A DNA stretch of 64,000 nt from Chiridota heheva (Eukaryota; Echinodermata; Holothuroidea; Apodida; Chiridotidae), in the NCBI GenBank assembly GCA_020152595.1, contig JAIGNY010000659.1, positions 142,001 to 206,000 on the forward strand. The letters run 5' to 3'. Positions 1 through 36,300 of this stretch are shown piece by piece. The notes below the pieces were generated by a model. It was not told where the DNA came from. It did no database searches and saw only the letters and a list, made by a program, of their open reading frames with translations. The stretch's first letter is position 1, and each line of letters opens with the position of its first letter. A program made the translations under genes and the position numbers.

Positions 1-1266
1 TGTTTACAACCTCATTAGGTACCCCAATTTCTCCACCCTCTTTGATAGGACTAAAACCCTATCCCCTCCCTTTAGCTAACGCATCAAATCAGACCTCCAT
101 CTCGGCATCAACCGTGCCACTCTTGGCACCTACTACTGGCCCACTTTTTTCCCCGGGGCCACCCCCTCCCTTCTATCCACCTGGGCCTCTCCACTCATCG
201 CAAAACCTAAACCCACCCTAACCTCTTCAATCTCCACAACCAAATCAAAGACCAACTCTCAAACTACACCTCCATCTATACTGATGGCTCCAAGGAAGGC
301 GACAAGACAACTGCTGCTGCCATCATCCAAGACATCACCCTCAGTAGCAGGCTTCCTGACTACTCGTCCATCTTTTCAGCCGAGGCAAAGGCCATCCTCT
401 TTGGATGGCCTTTATTGAGTACTCTCCGCTCAGCCACTTTACCATCTTCTCTGACTCCAAGGCTGTCCTTACTTCACTTCTTCACTCAATCTTAAATGGG
501 ATAACTCCACATCCCACTTCCTCCTCCGGAAACTCCTTTCGCCCACCCTCTGCAGGAAAAGTAATATTTTCTTCTGGATACCCAGCCATGTTGGCATCCC
601 TGGCAACGACAGGGCTGATACAGCCGCTAAGCTTGCCCTCAACCTCCCCCTACCCCATTTTCCAAAACCCTTTCTGACATCAAATTGCTTATCACTTCCT
701 TTGTTCGCAAACCTCATGGGACTCCAAAATTGATAACAAACCCCACGTCATCCAGTCCACTATTCCGATCAAGCCCACCATCCACAACCTCTCTCGTGTC
801 GACAACGTTCATATTATCCATCTGAGAATTAGTCACACCCACCTCACTCACTACCACCTCCTTATTGGCTCCCTCAACCCCTCTGCAACAATTGCCATTG
901 CATCCTCACAGTCCATTACGTTCTCCTTGCTTGCCCCCTATACAATCTTCCCAGAGCTTCCCTTGCTCCCCACAACTCAATTGCTGAGTTCTTCCAGAAA
1001 AACCCTCTGGATAAAATTATCTCCTTCCTTCATCATGCTTCCCTCTACAACCATATTTAGTCCTCCTCTCCCACCCCCTCTCTCTACTTTTTTTTTCTTT
1101 CACCCATGCACCTCCTCTCTTGATCCCAGCTTTCTGACTTTTAGTTCTTGTATTTCTCTCAGTCTCCCCTGTTATCTTTCCTTCCTACCTCTAGAATGAT
1201 CTAACCTCTCAGGCACAATGTGACCCTCGTTGTTGTATTGCCGTTAAGCCCTCATCAAACAAAGAA
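1..1266 (+). mobile_element. LINE copy 1, 3' part (RNase H, C-terminal region, 3' UTR)
   Basis: This is the 3' portion of a non-LTR retrotransposon cut by the window edge. Around 270-410 it reads in pieces as a ribonuclease H domain (YTDGSKEGDK, then SAEAKAILF and later FSDSKAVL), followed by HVGIPGND-like and ADTAAKLALN-like segments near 585-650. Downstream it aligns with the C-terminal Cys/His region seen more clearly in the copy at 3.8-5.1 kb, then a 3' UTR ending in a CAAA-rich tail near 1,240-1,266. The frame is broken several times, so it is a dead copy. An RNase H after the reverse transcriptase suggests the I/Jockey group of LINEs; the exact clade is uncertain. Confidence 0.85.
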
Positions 1267-2093
1267 ACAATTACTGTTTGTTTGGCCATTCGTATGTCCT
1301 TCCATCCATCCGTCCACACATTCAGTATTTAATTACTGAAAACAATGGATTTTGTTTCTCAGAGAGGAAGTCCCAATTATTTTTGCATCTAACTTGAAAG
1401 GAAATTTATACAATGGAGAATCTTGACTCAAGAACTTGAAGCCATGTATTCCTGATATTCACAGCAACTTGAATAATTGTTTCTGGCATGAAAAGTAAAG
1501 CTAGCAATTAAATTGAACCTGAAATCTACAATTCTCATATGAAAATAAATTTGTATAATAGTTGCTGGTATGAATAGAGATGTAGGTTGATGTTAATGAA
1601 GATTTCTTAATTAGTCTTCCTTAAGAGATTGGCAGATTTGCATATCTGATTTCAAGGGAAAACACCTAGTTGAGTATGTTTTAAGGAGGATTTTACTGTA
1701 AGTTTAAGGAAACTTTCACTTCCATTGATATGATAAAAGACAGCTAAACAAACAAATGACTTCAAAAACCATATGCATATCTTTTTCCATATTGAAAGTT
1801 TTTTTGGCATTTCAAAGATTTCACCAAAGTCACTTTTTAAGACACTGATGCAGTCTATGATATCTGATTACTCCCTAAACAGAATAAGACATCAACATTA
1901 AAACTCTTCCAACAAATTTAGCACAATTTCATACTACAGTATGTGTCAGCAAACTCAGTATTCAAAATTTTACCAGGTCTTACTATATAGTAACATGTCA
2001 TAGTTACATATGTTTAGGATCTATTTTTTTTTTAATTGCCAAAATGCCTGATCAGATGCAGGGTTGTGCAGGGCTTGTCCTTTGTGCAGTTTT
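1267..2093. other. Intronic or upstream stretch with no recognised feature
   Basis: AT-rich sequence between the LINE tail and the 34-bp minisatellite. The first 50 bases (CCATCCATCCGTCC type) resemble short dispersed fragments seen elsewhere in the window. No exon encoding the missing TFIP11 N-terminus was found here, so that exon is probably upstream of base 1. Confidence 0.5.
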
Positions 2094-2900
2094 TGAAAGA
2101 TCAAAATATGACGGAAAGGGAACTGTTTATGATGATCAAAACATGAAGGAAAGGAACTCTTTATGATGATCAAAATATCAAGGAAGGGAACTGTTTATGA
2201 TTATCAAAATATGAAGGAAGGGAACTGTTCATGATGATCCAAATCTGAAAGATAGGAGGTGCTTATGATGATCAAAATATAAAGGAAAGGAACTGTTTAT
2301 GATGATCAAAATATGAAGGATGGGAACTGTTTATGATGATCAAAATATGAAGGAAGGGAACTGTTTATGATGATCAAAATATGAAGGCAGTGAACTGTTT
2401 ATGATGATCAAAATATGAAGGATGGGAAATTTTTATGATGATCAAAATATAAAGGAAAGGAACTGTTTATGATGATCAAAACATGAAGGAAGGGAACTCT
2501 TTATTACGATCAAAATATGAAAGAAGGGAACTGTTTATGATATCAAAATGTGAAGGGCGGGAACTGTTTATGATGATCAAAATATGAAGGAAGGGAACTG
2601 TTTATAATAAACAAAATATGAAGGAAGGGAACTGTTTGCGATGATCAAAATAAGTGTTTATGATGATCAAAATATGAAGGAAGGGAACTGTTTGTAATAA
2701 TCAAAATATGAAGGAAGGGAAGTGTTTGTGATGATCAAAATATGAAGGAATGGAACTGTTTATGATGATCAAAATACAAATAAAGGGAACTGTTTATGAT
2801 GATCAAAGTATGAAGAAAGGAAACTGTTTATGATGATCAAAATATGAAGGAAAGGAACTGTTTATGATGATCAAAATATGAAGGAAGGGGACTGTTTATT
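2094..2900 (+). repeat. 34-bp minisatellite next to a TFIP11 splice acceptor
   Basis: About 23 imperfect copies of a unit of about 34 bp built on GATGATCAAAATATGAAGG followed by AAGGGAACTGTTTAT. Units vary by short indels. The array runs to about 15 bases before the acceptor AG at 2,913-2,914, so the last unit merges into the polypyrimidine tract of the intron. Confidence 0.95.
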
Positions 2901-2914
2901 TTCCCTCTGTTCAG

Positions 2915-28269
<25,355 letters not shown>

Positions 28270-28339
28270 CATTAGATCAAAATGTGGTACAAGTATAACT
28301 TGACTTTGAAATGGACTGAAGCGAAGTTTTAAAGTGATG

Positions 28340-28405
28340 ACATCATATATATATGTATACATATATACATACATATATACATACATCCATCCATTTATCC
28401 ATCAA
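28340..28405. repeat. ATATACATAC-type microsatellite
   Basis: Alternating purine/pyrimidine with CATC at its right end, about 70 bp after the TFIP11 stop. Confidence 0.85.
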
Positions 28406-28707
28406 GGAATATCTGAAGTTCATCAAACGGGCTGCTTCGTGTTTAAAGAACTTGTCCCGGTAAAATTATGTGATGAGAGGGTTTACATCACTTCGGGTTA
28501 TGGAACACACATAAGATCCATGTCCATTTGTACAGTAGCCTACGCTGCGTTGTGTGTATGAAGTTTCATGGATAGTGCATGACGTTTTAATGATATGGGA
28601 AACTTGTGTTTGTTTCAACGTGTTGTCAGAAAACAAAAGTGAAAGATTAGTAAGATAACAGTAGTCACCAGACGAAAATTACAATGAGAGAAAAAAGAGG
28701 AAGCAAA

Positions 28708-28713
28708 AATAAA
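28708..28713 (+). promoter_or_regulatory. Possible TFIP11 poly(A) signal
   Basis: First AATAAA after the TFIP11 stop (440 bp downstream); another lies at 29,228-29,233. Chosen by position only. Confidence 0.3.
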
Positions 28714-28722
28714 AGTAAATGA

Positions 28723-28805
28723 TTCTGTCGAGACTCAAACTTATAAGTGTGAGTTTGAAAAAGAAGGTGCTATCGCATAAACCGTCTGGGCTATCACATA
28801 CGATA
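28723..28805 (-). repeat. tRNA-like pol III promoter region, possible SINE head
   Basis: On the minus strand TAGCCCAGACGGTTTATGC fits an A box and AGTTTGAGTCTCGAC a B box, about 40 bp apart. No clear cloverleaf and no second copy in the window. Confidence 0.4.
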
Positions 28806-30826
28806 ATAATTAGAACAACAACAACAGTTGAATACACAACATTTAACGGACAGACGCGGTAGTTACCTGCATTTTCCCATCAATCACCAGAGGTGACTGC
28901 CAGGTTCTGCTAAACACTACAGAGGATGATAAACTACATCGGACAGACAAACATATAGATGAAAAACAGCTCAAGAGAAGAATTAAACAATGACACCCGG
29001 ACGTGAAGCTAACCAAAACGGTGTGTGAGGCCAATAATAATAACAGAGGTTTTATTTGTCATATATTGTGAAATAAGAGCCAACAAAGTGTGCAGCAATT
29101 TCAACCAATCAAGCAATTTGAATCAAATGATAATTATTGGGTCCATACGATGATTTCGCCTCTGTAACCATAGTGATATCATCTACTATCACTGTTATAC
29201 ATTTTTTTTTTTTTTTTTTAAATTTGAAATAAAGAAATTATGATAGGAATTGAGTTAATGTACATCAGCAGTAATGTTCATAAAAATGTCACAAATATCT
29301 TTTTGTTGTAAATCATTTTTCTTGCAGTGTTTGAACTATGTAGTATTTGGAATGACACTGTATCACCAAATAGCAGAGGTTTATCTGACTATTCGGATGA
29401 GAAAACGACAAGAGCCTGTTTGATCTAAAAGTTATTCAATCCAGGAGTCACTTAAAAATGAGTTTGTAATGACACCAGATGAGCTTTTGGTTTACCCGTG
29501 GGATACCATATTAGCCAAAATTCAGAACGAGTGCTTTTTAGCTCCACCCATACACAGAGTGTATGAGTGGAAATTATCAAATTGTATGTGACCTCTCATA
29601 TGTGCCTGTACTAAGTTTTGTTTAAAAAAGCATCTCCTCCTAGGTTTTTACAATTTTGCTCTTGAGATTCTGGTTTAAGCGAGATTTTTGTATGATTCAT
29701 AAAACTTGTATTTTGTTAAGAGATATTCCATGTATTTGTTTAATTAAAGCTCTCGAAAGGTTTTAACAAAGTATCAGATTTCATACATAAGTTTGCTAAA
29801 ATAGCTCTTTTAGCTGTAAACAGTAATCCTATTCGCGTTTTGTACCGGTACTGCTCCGGGCTATGATATTGGTCAGTTGGTATGGCATGTCCCCCATACA
29901 CGCATGTCTATTAGTTACATGTATGGACATATATGTTTAATCATATCGCAGTATTTTCCAATGAGAATTCGGACATTCTTCTATGAATATGCAAATTCTT
30001 GTAATCTTATTTAGGTCACGCTGTATCGTGTCGGATTGGAGTACGAGTTCTATAATAGGTCATGACATAGCCTAAAAGGTAACATGTGAAGTTGTTGTTT
30101 GATCATTTTCGCTTGTCGGACAGTAAGTCTCAAGTGTCCGTAAGTCTTGTGCTACATTGCATCGCGGGGCTAGAGCGTTAGACTTAAATCCACTATCCAT
30201 CACGGAGGTTACTAGCACTAACGTTAAGTATCAAGTTTTGTTGGGTTGGTAAACGCAGCGGCATTGCGTAAGCCGGGATGTGCCATATGGGCAGCAGATT
30301 GCCAGAAATAAAAGTTTGTTTCCAAACCTATAAGTTTTCGTGGACACGTGGTAGAATCATCGCTGGGTACGGTAGTATTCAATGAGGCATCCCAGGGCTG
30401 CTAGTAAGGTTGTGACGTTTAACCGCTTAGGAAATCATACTCCGTGTAAACGAATGTTAATTCAATTTTTATGTTTGTTTTTTCGAATTTGCATAAATTC
30501 ACGAAACCATCTAACCAACCTTCTCGTGTCAATCTTTACCCAATAAGTCATTGCCTTCATATTTTCACCCGGGGGCCATATGCATAACACTAAACATTTC
30601 CACGGTACCTGGGATGGGATGCATGGAACGTAGCTAGCTAGCTAGGTTGTGCTCATAAGGAAGGCGCTAGGCCCAGGCTAGCGCTCATTAACATAAACTG
30701 TCAAATACACACAAGAAATTTCCGCCCATATCTATTCATTATCGAATCACAGTACATATGTCCCAACCACTGACCAGTGTAAAAGTAAATTATAAGCGGT
30801 ATAACGATCTATAACAATCGTCAAAA
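28806..30826. other. Intergenic, no gene recognised
   Basis: Contains a T tract near 29,200 and a somewhat CpG-richer stretch near 29,820-30,420. No open frame with family resemblance and no repeated segment was found. Confidence 0.45.
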
Positions 30827-31024
30827 TGACGCCAGTGCACCACAACTGGTTATCAAAGGCCGTGGACATTGACTTGGTTGTCGATGTTATGTCTGTCCGT
30901 ACGTCGTACCTGTATTCTCGTCCGGGTGGTATTAAGCGTTTCGTGATAGCATTGTTACTATCATAACCGATTACGCAGGTAACGACCCCGTCATTGTAAT
31001 TGTGTGTTCACTCGTCATCAAAAT
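30827..31024 (+). mobile_element. SINE-3 copy, 5'-truncated
   Basis: Starts at GCCAGTGCACCACAACTGG, contains the shared core AACTGGTTATCAAAGGCC (30,844-30,861) and the specific tail (GTCGATGTTATGTCTGTCCG, GATAGCATTGTTACTATCAT, GACCCCGTCATTGTAATTG). The tRNA head seen at 43.3 kb is absent. Confidence 0.85.
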
Positions 31025-33500
31025 GAATTCGATAAAAAATAGCAATCTTTAGTTTTGTTTATTCCCTTGAAAGTTTCGACATAGTTTTCCCATATTGAAA
31101 AATGGTTAAATCAGTTTTTTGGATTTAAAGGGCAGGAATAAACTAAAGGGGAAAAAATGTTTATCCCACCTTACCATCCCGAAAATATAAAGAAAGAGCT
31201 TGGAGCTCATTGATATAAATTAATTCCATATAAATGTATACATTTTTCTTCTCCTCTCCATGTCAAAGATTTTATAATCCCCTTGGCCCCGAGTTTTGAT
31301 TTTTTCCAATCTACCTATCCCAGAAGAATTTGCGTTCGTTAAAAAGTTAGTCATGAATCAAACCAGGGTAGCGATGCAAAAATAATCAAGAAAATTCATA
31401 TGCATCGATGACCTTTCGCCGATCGTTCAAAGTATTCCAGCTTTTAAGAGTTCTAATATGCAATGAAAACATTGAAGAAATTCTCATTTACACCTATTGT
31501 GTACAGATTAATTCATGTCTTTTAACATTTACTTAAAAAAAGTAACAATTATTTCAAAACTAATAATTGTATTTACGGACGGATTAATTGTTGCCTATAA
31601 TTGTTTTTACGACCGGAATACGCGTCACAAAATCAGCACGTGTTGACATAAATTAATGAGGTAACAGCCTGCTAATGCACAATTACTCGTAATATTTTAA
31701 CGTCGTGTGATCTGTCATCCCCACACGTGGCCGGTATAGCGTTTCTCAACATGTGTAGTTACGGACAAACAAACAATCATTTTTGGTATAAAAACTTCAA
31801 ACTCTTGAATATTTATAGCTACATAACAGCCCCATTAGTGCTGATTCGGGTGAAAATAAAATGGCTAAATCATTCAAAAAGCTATTTCAAGTGCACAAAA
31901 TTATACGGTGCAGCAGATTAGACCGTATCACTGCTCTAAACGCAGTTTGGCAGTGACCCATATTTTTCTCGTAGCTTTAACGACTTCCAAGGGGAAATTA
32001 CGTAATCTTGCCTTTTATCCTGGTATCAAGCTACAGTTGTTTTGTTTTCAATGTGTGAACGAATGATCAGGTTAAACCAGAGGATGATTATCGTTACATG
32101 AATTTATTAATGTTAAATATTATATTTCAGTGTTTCCTTAAGTTTGAACAAACGGGAAGAACCAATTTGAATTTCATATTAAAGTGGTTATGCTAGTCAC
32201 GCGAAACATACATTGTGCGTTTATGTCAAGGGGTTTTATCATTTTATTTAGGTCTTATTATCAATGATGACTTGCAATCAACAAAGGCGGCGGAGCTGGG
32301 AAGGTGGATGTGCGGGCTTCGGCCCAATAATTTTAGGTGAACGTATCACGTTACTTAATCTAATTCCCCCTCCCCCCTCAATATTGTCATCACATGTCAC
32401 TTTATCTCATTAGATCCCCCAATATTTTAAACGCTCCGCCGCCCCTGATCAGACAATTGAATTCTGAAATGGCTTGGGGTGGATGAAATGTAGAAACGCG
32501 TTTTCATACAATGAATCTTGGACCCTTTAGGACCGTAAATTCACATCTTCAACGTGAAGGAGCATGCTTGGCTTATCCAAACTTGAGGGCATAAGATGCG
32601 AATTGAAACTTAAAACAAATCCCCCCTCCCCTTCCCCCAATTGCGTACTCATTTTTTTAAATTGTATTCTATAGGCCTATAGTTGAAAAGGTAGGGGAAC
32701 ATGTATCCTGGGAATTACGGCACTACGCTTTTTCCGTAGCGAAACTAAAACTAAACAAATTGGAACTCCTATGCAGAAAAAATAAAACATGAAAACGTCA
32801 TAGCCTAACATTTGTTGTTGTTGAATACATGTAGGTGATCGCTAATGTTCGTGATTTTTTTAAATGTATTGTTCCAGAATTTGCTGCACTCAAACTGACC
32901 TTTGCTCTCCCATAACGTCGGTAATCGACAGTTGCATGGTGGAAACCTCCATTAACTCCTACATTAAAATTAATACAAAACGGCCTACAACTTTTGTTAG
33001 AAGTATATTTTTTCAACTCACTATCCTTAAATAAAAGAGGTAGTATGCTACATATACCCCGCCCTAAGTTCGCGGATACCGAGGGCCAGGAAATCAGGTG
33101 TGTATGCCCACCTCTCCATCCCCAATCCCCGTTTTTTTTTTTTTTTTTAATTAAAGAAGTATTAAAACAGCAAAATTTGGGTAAAGTTTACTGCGTAAAA
33201 AGTTTAGATATGTCCTTTTATTCCATGAAAATCTAATGTATTTTCTCTCTCGTTTCTTTCTTTTTAGTGAGATAAGCATACTTTATCCTTGTATTATCTA
33301 TTTGATTTCCTTACAGTTAAACATGCAACAGTAGTTTCTTAATTTTTATTTGCTTAATATTTACTTTAATGAGCTTCTTTTTTCGTTCTGCACGATTTTG
33401 TAATTCTTTTGTAATGGCTGAAAGGGACACTTCTGTGTCTGTCACTGATTCAGAGGTGTGAGGAAATTGCATTCCATTTTGAAAAGTAGAGGGAGGGGGG
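31025..33500. other. Intergenic, no gene recognised
   Basis: AT-rich, apparently low-copy sequence with one poly-T tract near 33,130. I see no exon, repeat array or RNA gene that I can support. Confidence 0.45.
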
Positions 33501-33569
33501 GGGCGGAGATAAAGGTTGTGGATGGAAGAATATATTTGCGTGTTCCAGCGTCAATGCGAGCACGAAGCG

Positions 33570-33665
33570 CGAGCTTTGCGGCATGAGGTCCAGGGGCCCA
33601 CTGAAGGGCCCCTGGTGGGGTTCAGGGGCAAAGCCCTGGTATGGGTCCGGAAGGTCTGCGATTTT
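33570..33665. repeat. CAGGGGCAAAGCCC dispersed repeat fragment
   Basis: GGTCCAGGGGCCCACTG, CCTGGTGGGGTTCAGGGGC and AAAGCCCTGGTATGGG. Related fragments lie at 36,400-36,475, 52,775-52,855 and 53,005-53,080. Confidence 0.6.
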
Positions 33666-34305
33666 AGCATTTTCAGAGGCATTTCATGATGAAATCTAAG
33701 CTGTAAATGATGATGTTTGAAATCTTCAAGTGGCCCTGGCCACGTCATGAAAATTCTCAGCATTTTCATTTCTGATTCTTATTCCAACATGCTATTTTAT
33801 TAGTTTTCACTACTTAGTATCATTTTGGTTCCCGACCTTAGTAAACTATTGCGGGGTTTTTATTCGGAAAAAATGCAACAAACGTTAATCTATACAGTAT
33901 AACCATTTTGTTTTAATTACCAAAGGCCGTGGAACCCCCTCCCCATCCCACCACCACCACCTCCTCCACACACACACACACTTTTCTCTAAAGTTGAAAT
34001 AGTACCATTTTCAGAGAGAACAAGTGTCATTTTCAAACATTGAACAACTTTCAGCTTCATGATTATATATATTCTGATCTTTTAATTGAAGAAAGTAACA
34101 CAAATATCAAACTACAAGAGACTAAAAATGTGAAAATCTATGCGCATTGTATAATTTTCTTAAAGCAATCCCATAGGCCTACCTTTATTTCCCCCTCTTG
34201 TAATTTGTGAAAATACAGGACTTTAAAAAATAATCTTTGAAATGGAGTATAGGGGAAACGTACAATGTGGATCCAGCCCTTGTCATAGACTGACGTGCTC
34301 TCCCC

Positions 34306-34690
34306 CACCTTTGCGAAGTTCAAAAAGTACCCTTGTCCAGAGATAAAAACTGGGCCCCACCTTCTTTGCGAAGTTCAAAAAGTACCCTTGTTTAACGATA
34401 AAACTCGGGCCCCACCTTCTTTGCGAAGTTCAAAAAGTACCCTTGTACAGAGATATAGCCTGGGCCCCACCTTCTTTGCGAAGTTCAAAAAGTACCCTTG
34501 TCCAGAGATAAAACCTGGGGCCACCTTCTTTGCGAAGTTCAAAAAGTACCCTTTGTCCAGAGATAAAAACTGGGCCCCACCTTCTTTGCGAAGTTGAAAA
34601 GTACCCTTGTCCAGTGATAAAACCTGGGCCCCACCTTCTTTGCGAAGTTCAAAAATTACCCTTGTCCAGAGATAAAACCTGGGTGTTCAG
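34306..34690 (+). repeat. 55-bp tandem repeat, about 7 units
   Basis: Units start CACCTTCTTTGCGAAGTTCA, continue AAAAGTACCCTTGTCCAGAG and end ATAAAACCTGGGCCC. Spacing of GCGAAGTT is 55 bp (34,313; 34,368; 34,423). Apparent frames rotate because 55 is not a multiple of three. Confidence 0.95.
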
Positions 34691-34912
34691 ACCATGTGGT
34701 GTATCCCCTAAATATTTTTACTGATATTTTAATTAGTATTTTTCATTTGATTGAAAAGTAACACAAACATTTGCTATGTGAAATTCGAAATCACTATGCT
34801 TTGGGGGTATTGCTAGGGCAACAAGTGGGGGGATAATTGTATTACCATCCCCCTCTCAAATAAGTGGAGGGGATATATACTCCCCATCCCCCAGAATCCC
34901 CGTTTCGTGGGT

Positions 34913-35165
34913 GTGAATTCCCCGTTTAGTGGGTCTGAATTCCCCGTTTAGTGGTTCTGAATTCCCCGTTTAGTGGGTCTGAATTCCCCGTTTAGTGGGT
35001 CTGAATTCCCCGTTTAGTGGGTCTGAATTCCCCGTTTAGTGGGTCTGAATTCCCTGATTAGTGGGTCTGAATTCCCTGATTAGTGGGTCTGAATTCCCTG
35101 ATTAGTGGGTCTGAATTCCCCGTTTAGTGGGTCTGAATTCCCCGTTTAGTCTGTCTGAATTCCCT
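34913..35165 (+). repeat. 22-bp tandem repeat, about 11 units
   Basis: Unit GTCTGAATTCCCCGTTTAGT plus GG; three consecutive units carry CTGATT in place of CCGTTT. A GAATTC hexamer recurs in each unit. Confidence 0.95.
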
Positions 35166-35365
35166 CTCAAGAACTAATGTCTTAATACTGTTTGATGTGT
35201 ACAGGCTGTAATTGTTTGCCCATCTTGTAGGCCTAGATCCAGAATGTCATAACTTGTGGAAGACTTGCACTGCAGTCTCGAAAATATTTTGATGTATGAT
35301 GTCCTTTGATAAAGTTTGCACAAAATCTTTAAAAAGTTGTAAAATCACCAATTTGTAACTGATGA

Positions 35366-35745
35366 TGCATGCCTTACCAATGCGTTGACAGCGGGGCCTG
35401 CCACAAGCTGTGATTCATTTATGGCACTTCTCCAGATTTTTAGAGTTTTTTAGCAAATATGATGAACAAATTTCAGTTTGCTAACAGTTTTGGGTAACAG
35501 TAATCAGATTTACAAAGCCCGCAACGGTCCCGTAAGCGCAATTTTTGTTCCCAATTTTGTCGTCAGTGTGTGCAGAAATTTGTTTTGTACAGTAAGTTGC
35601 ATTGACAACATGAGCGCGCGCCGTTAGCTAGCTGTACTGTACCAGTACCGCGTAGGATGTTTGTCCCACTTAATTACGCAGATTTCGTTGCTAGGCAAAT
35701 TCGTGCAGTTATTGTTTAAAACAAGCTGTTAATCATTAAACTAAT
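35366..35745 (-). repeat. Dispersed 370-bp repeat, copy B (inverted to copy A)
   Basis: Reverse-complement match to 13,660-14,044, including GGGGCCTGCCACAAGCT, GGCACTTCTCCAGAT, TTTGTACAGTAAGTTGCATT and TTGCTAGGCAAATTCGTGC. It runs directly into the 183-bp tandem repeat. Confidence 0.8.
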
Positions 35746-35750
35746 CAAGC

Positions 35751-36300
35751 TGATACCGGAATAAGTTGAGCGCGAAACGGGGAAGTTTTCATTGGTCAAA
35801 AGTTAAACATAATATGGGAGCTAGTATATTAATTTACTGTGAAGGGTTTTATCAGTATTGATAAGCTAAGCCATGCATGGGTGGATGTGGGGATAACATG
35901 TACGCGGAAATTACATGAAAATACATTAAAACGTGATACCGGAAGAAGTTGAGCGCGAAACGGAGAATATTGTCATTGGTCAAAAGTTAAACATAATATG
36001 GAAGCTAGTATATTAATTTACTGTGAAGGGTTTTATCAGTATTGATAAGCTAAGCCATGCATGGGTGGATGTGGATAACATGTACGCGGCAATTACATGA
36101 AAATACATTAAAACGTGGTACCGGAAGAAGTTGAGCGCAAAACGGGGAAATTTGTCATTGGTCAAAAGTTAAACATAATATGGAAGCTAGCTAGTTATAT
36201 TAATTTACTGTGAAGGGTTTCATCAACAGTATGAGGCCATGGGTGCATCTAGATATTATGCGGAAGAAATGGTAAGTGCAAATGTTGAAAACATTCGCGC
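35751..36300 (+). repeat. 183-bp tandem repeat, three units
   Basis: Units start at 35,751, 35,934 and 36,117 with ATACCGGAAGAAGTTGAGCG and share TTGGTCAAAAGTTAAACATA and GAAGGGTTTTATCAGTATTG. The first two are close to identical; the third diverges after about 110 bp. Confidence 0.93.

Noticed and set aside
2094-2900. CRISPR-like regular repeats
   Set aside because: Direct tandem minisatellite without unique spacers in a eukaryotic intron. The same holds for the 58-, 55- and 22-bp arrays.
34295-34724. Open frames FAKFKKYPCPEIK / LRSSKSTLVQ
   Set aside because: Generated by the 55-bp tandem repeat; the peptide changes frame every unit.
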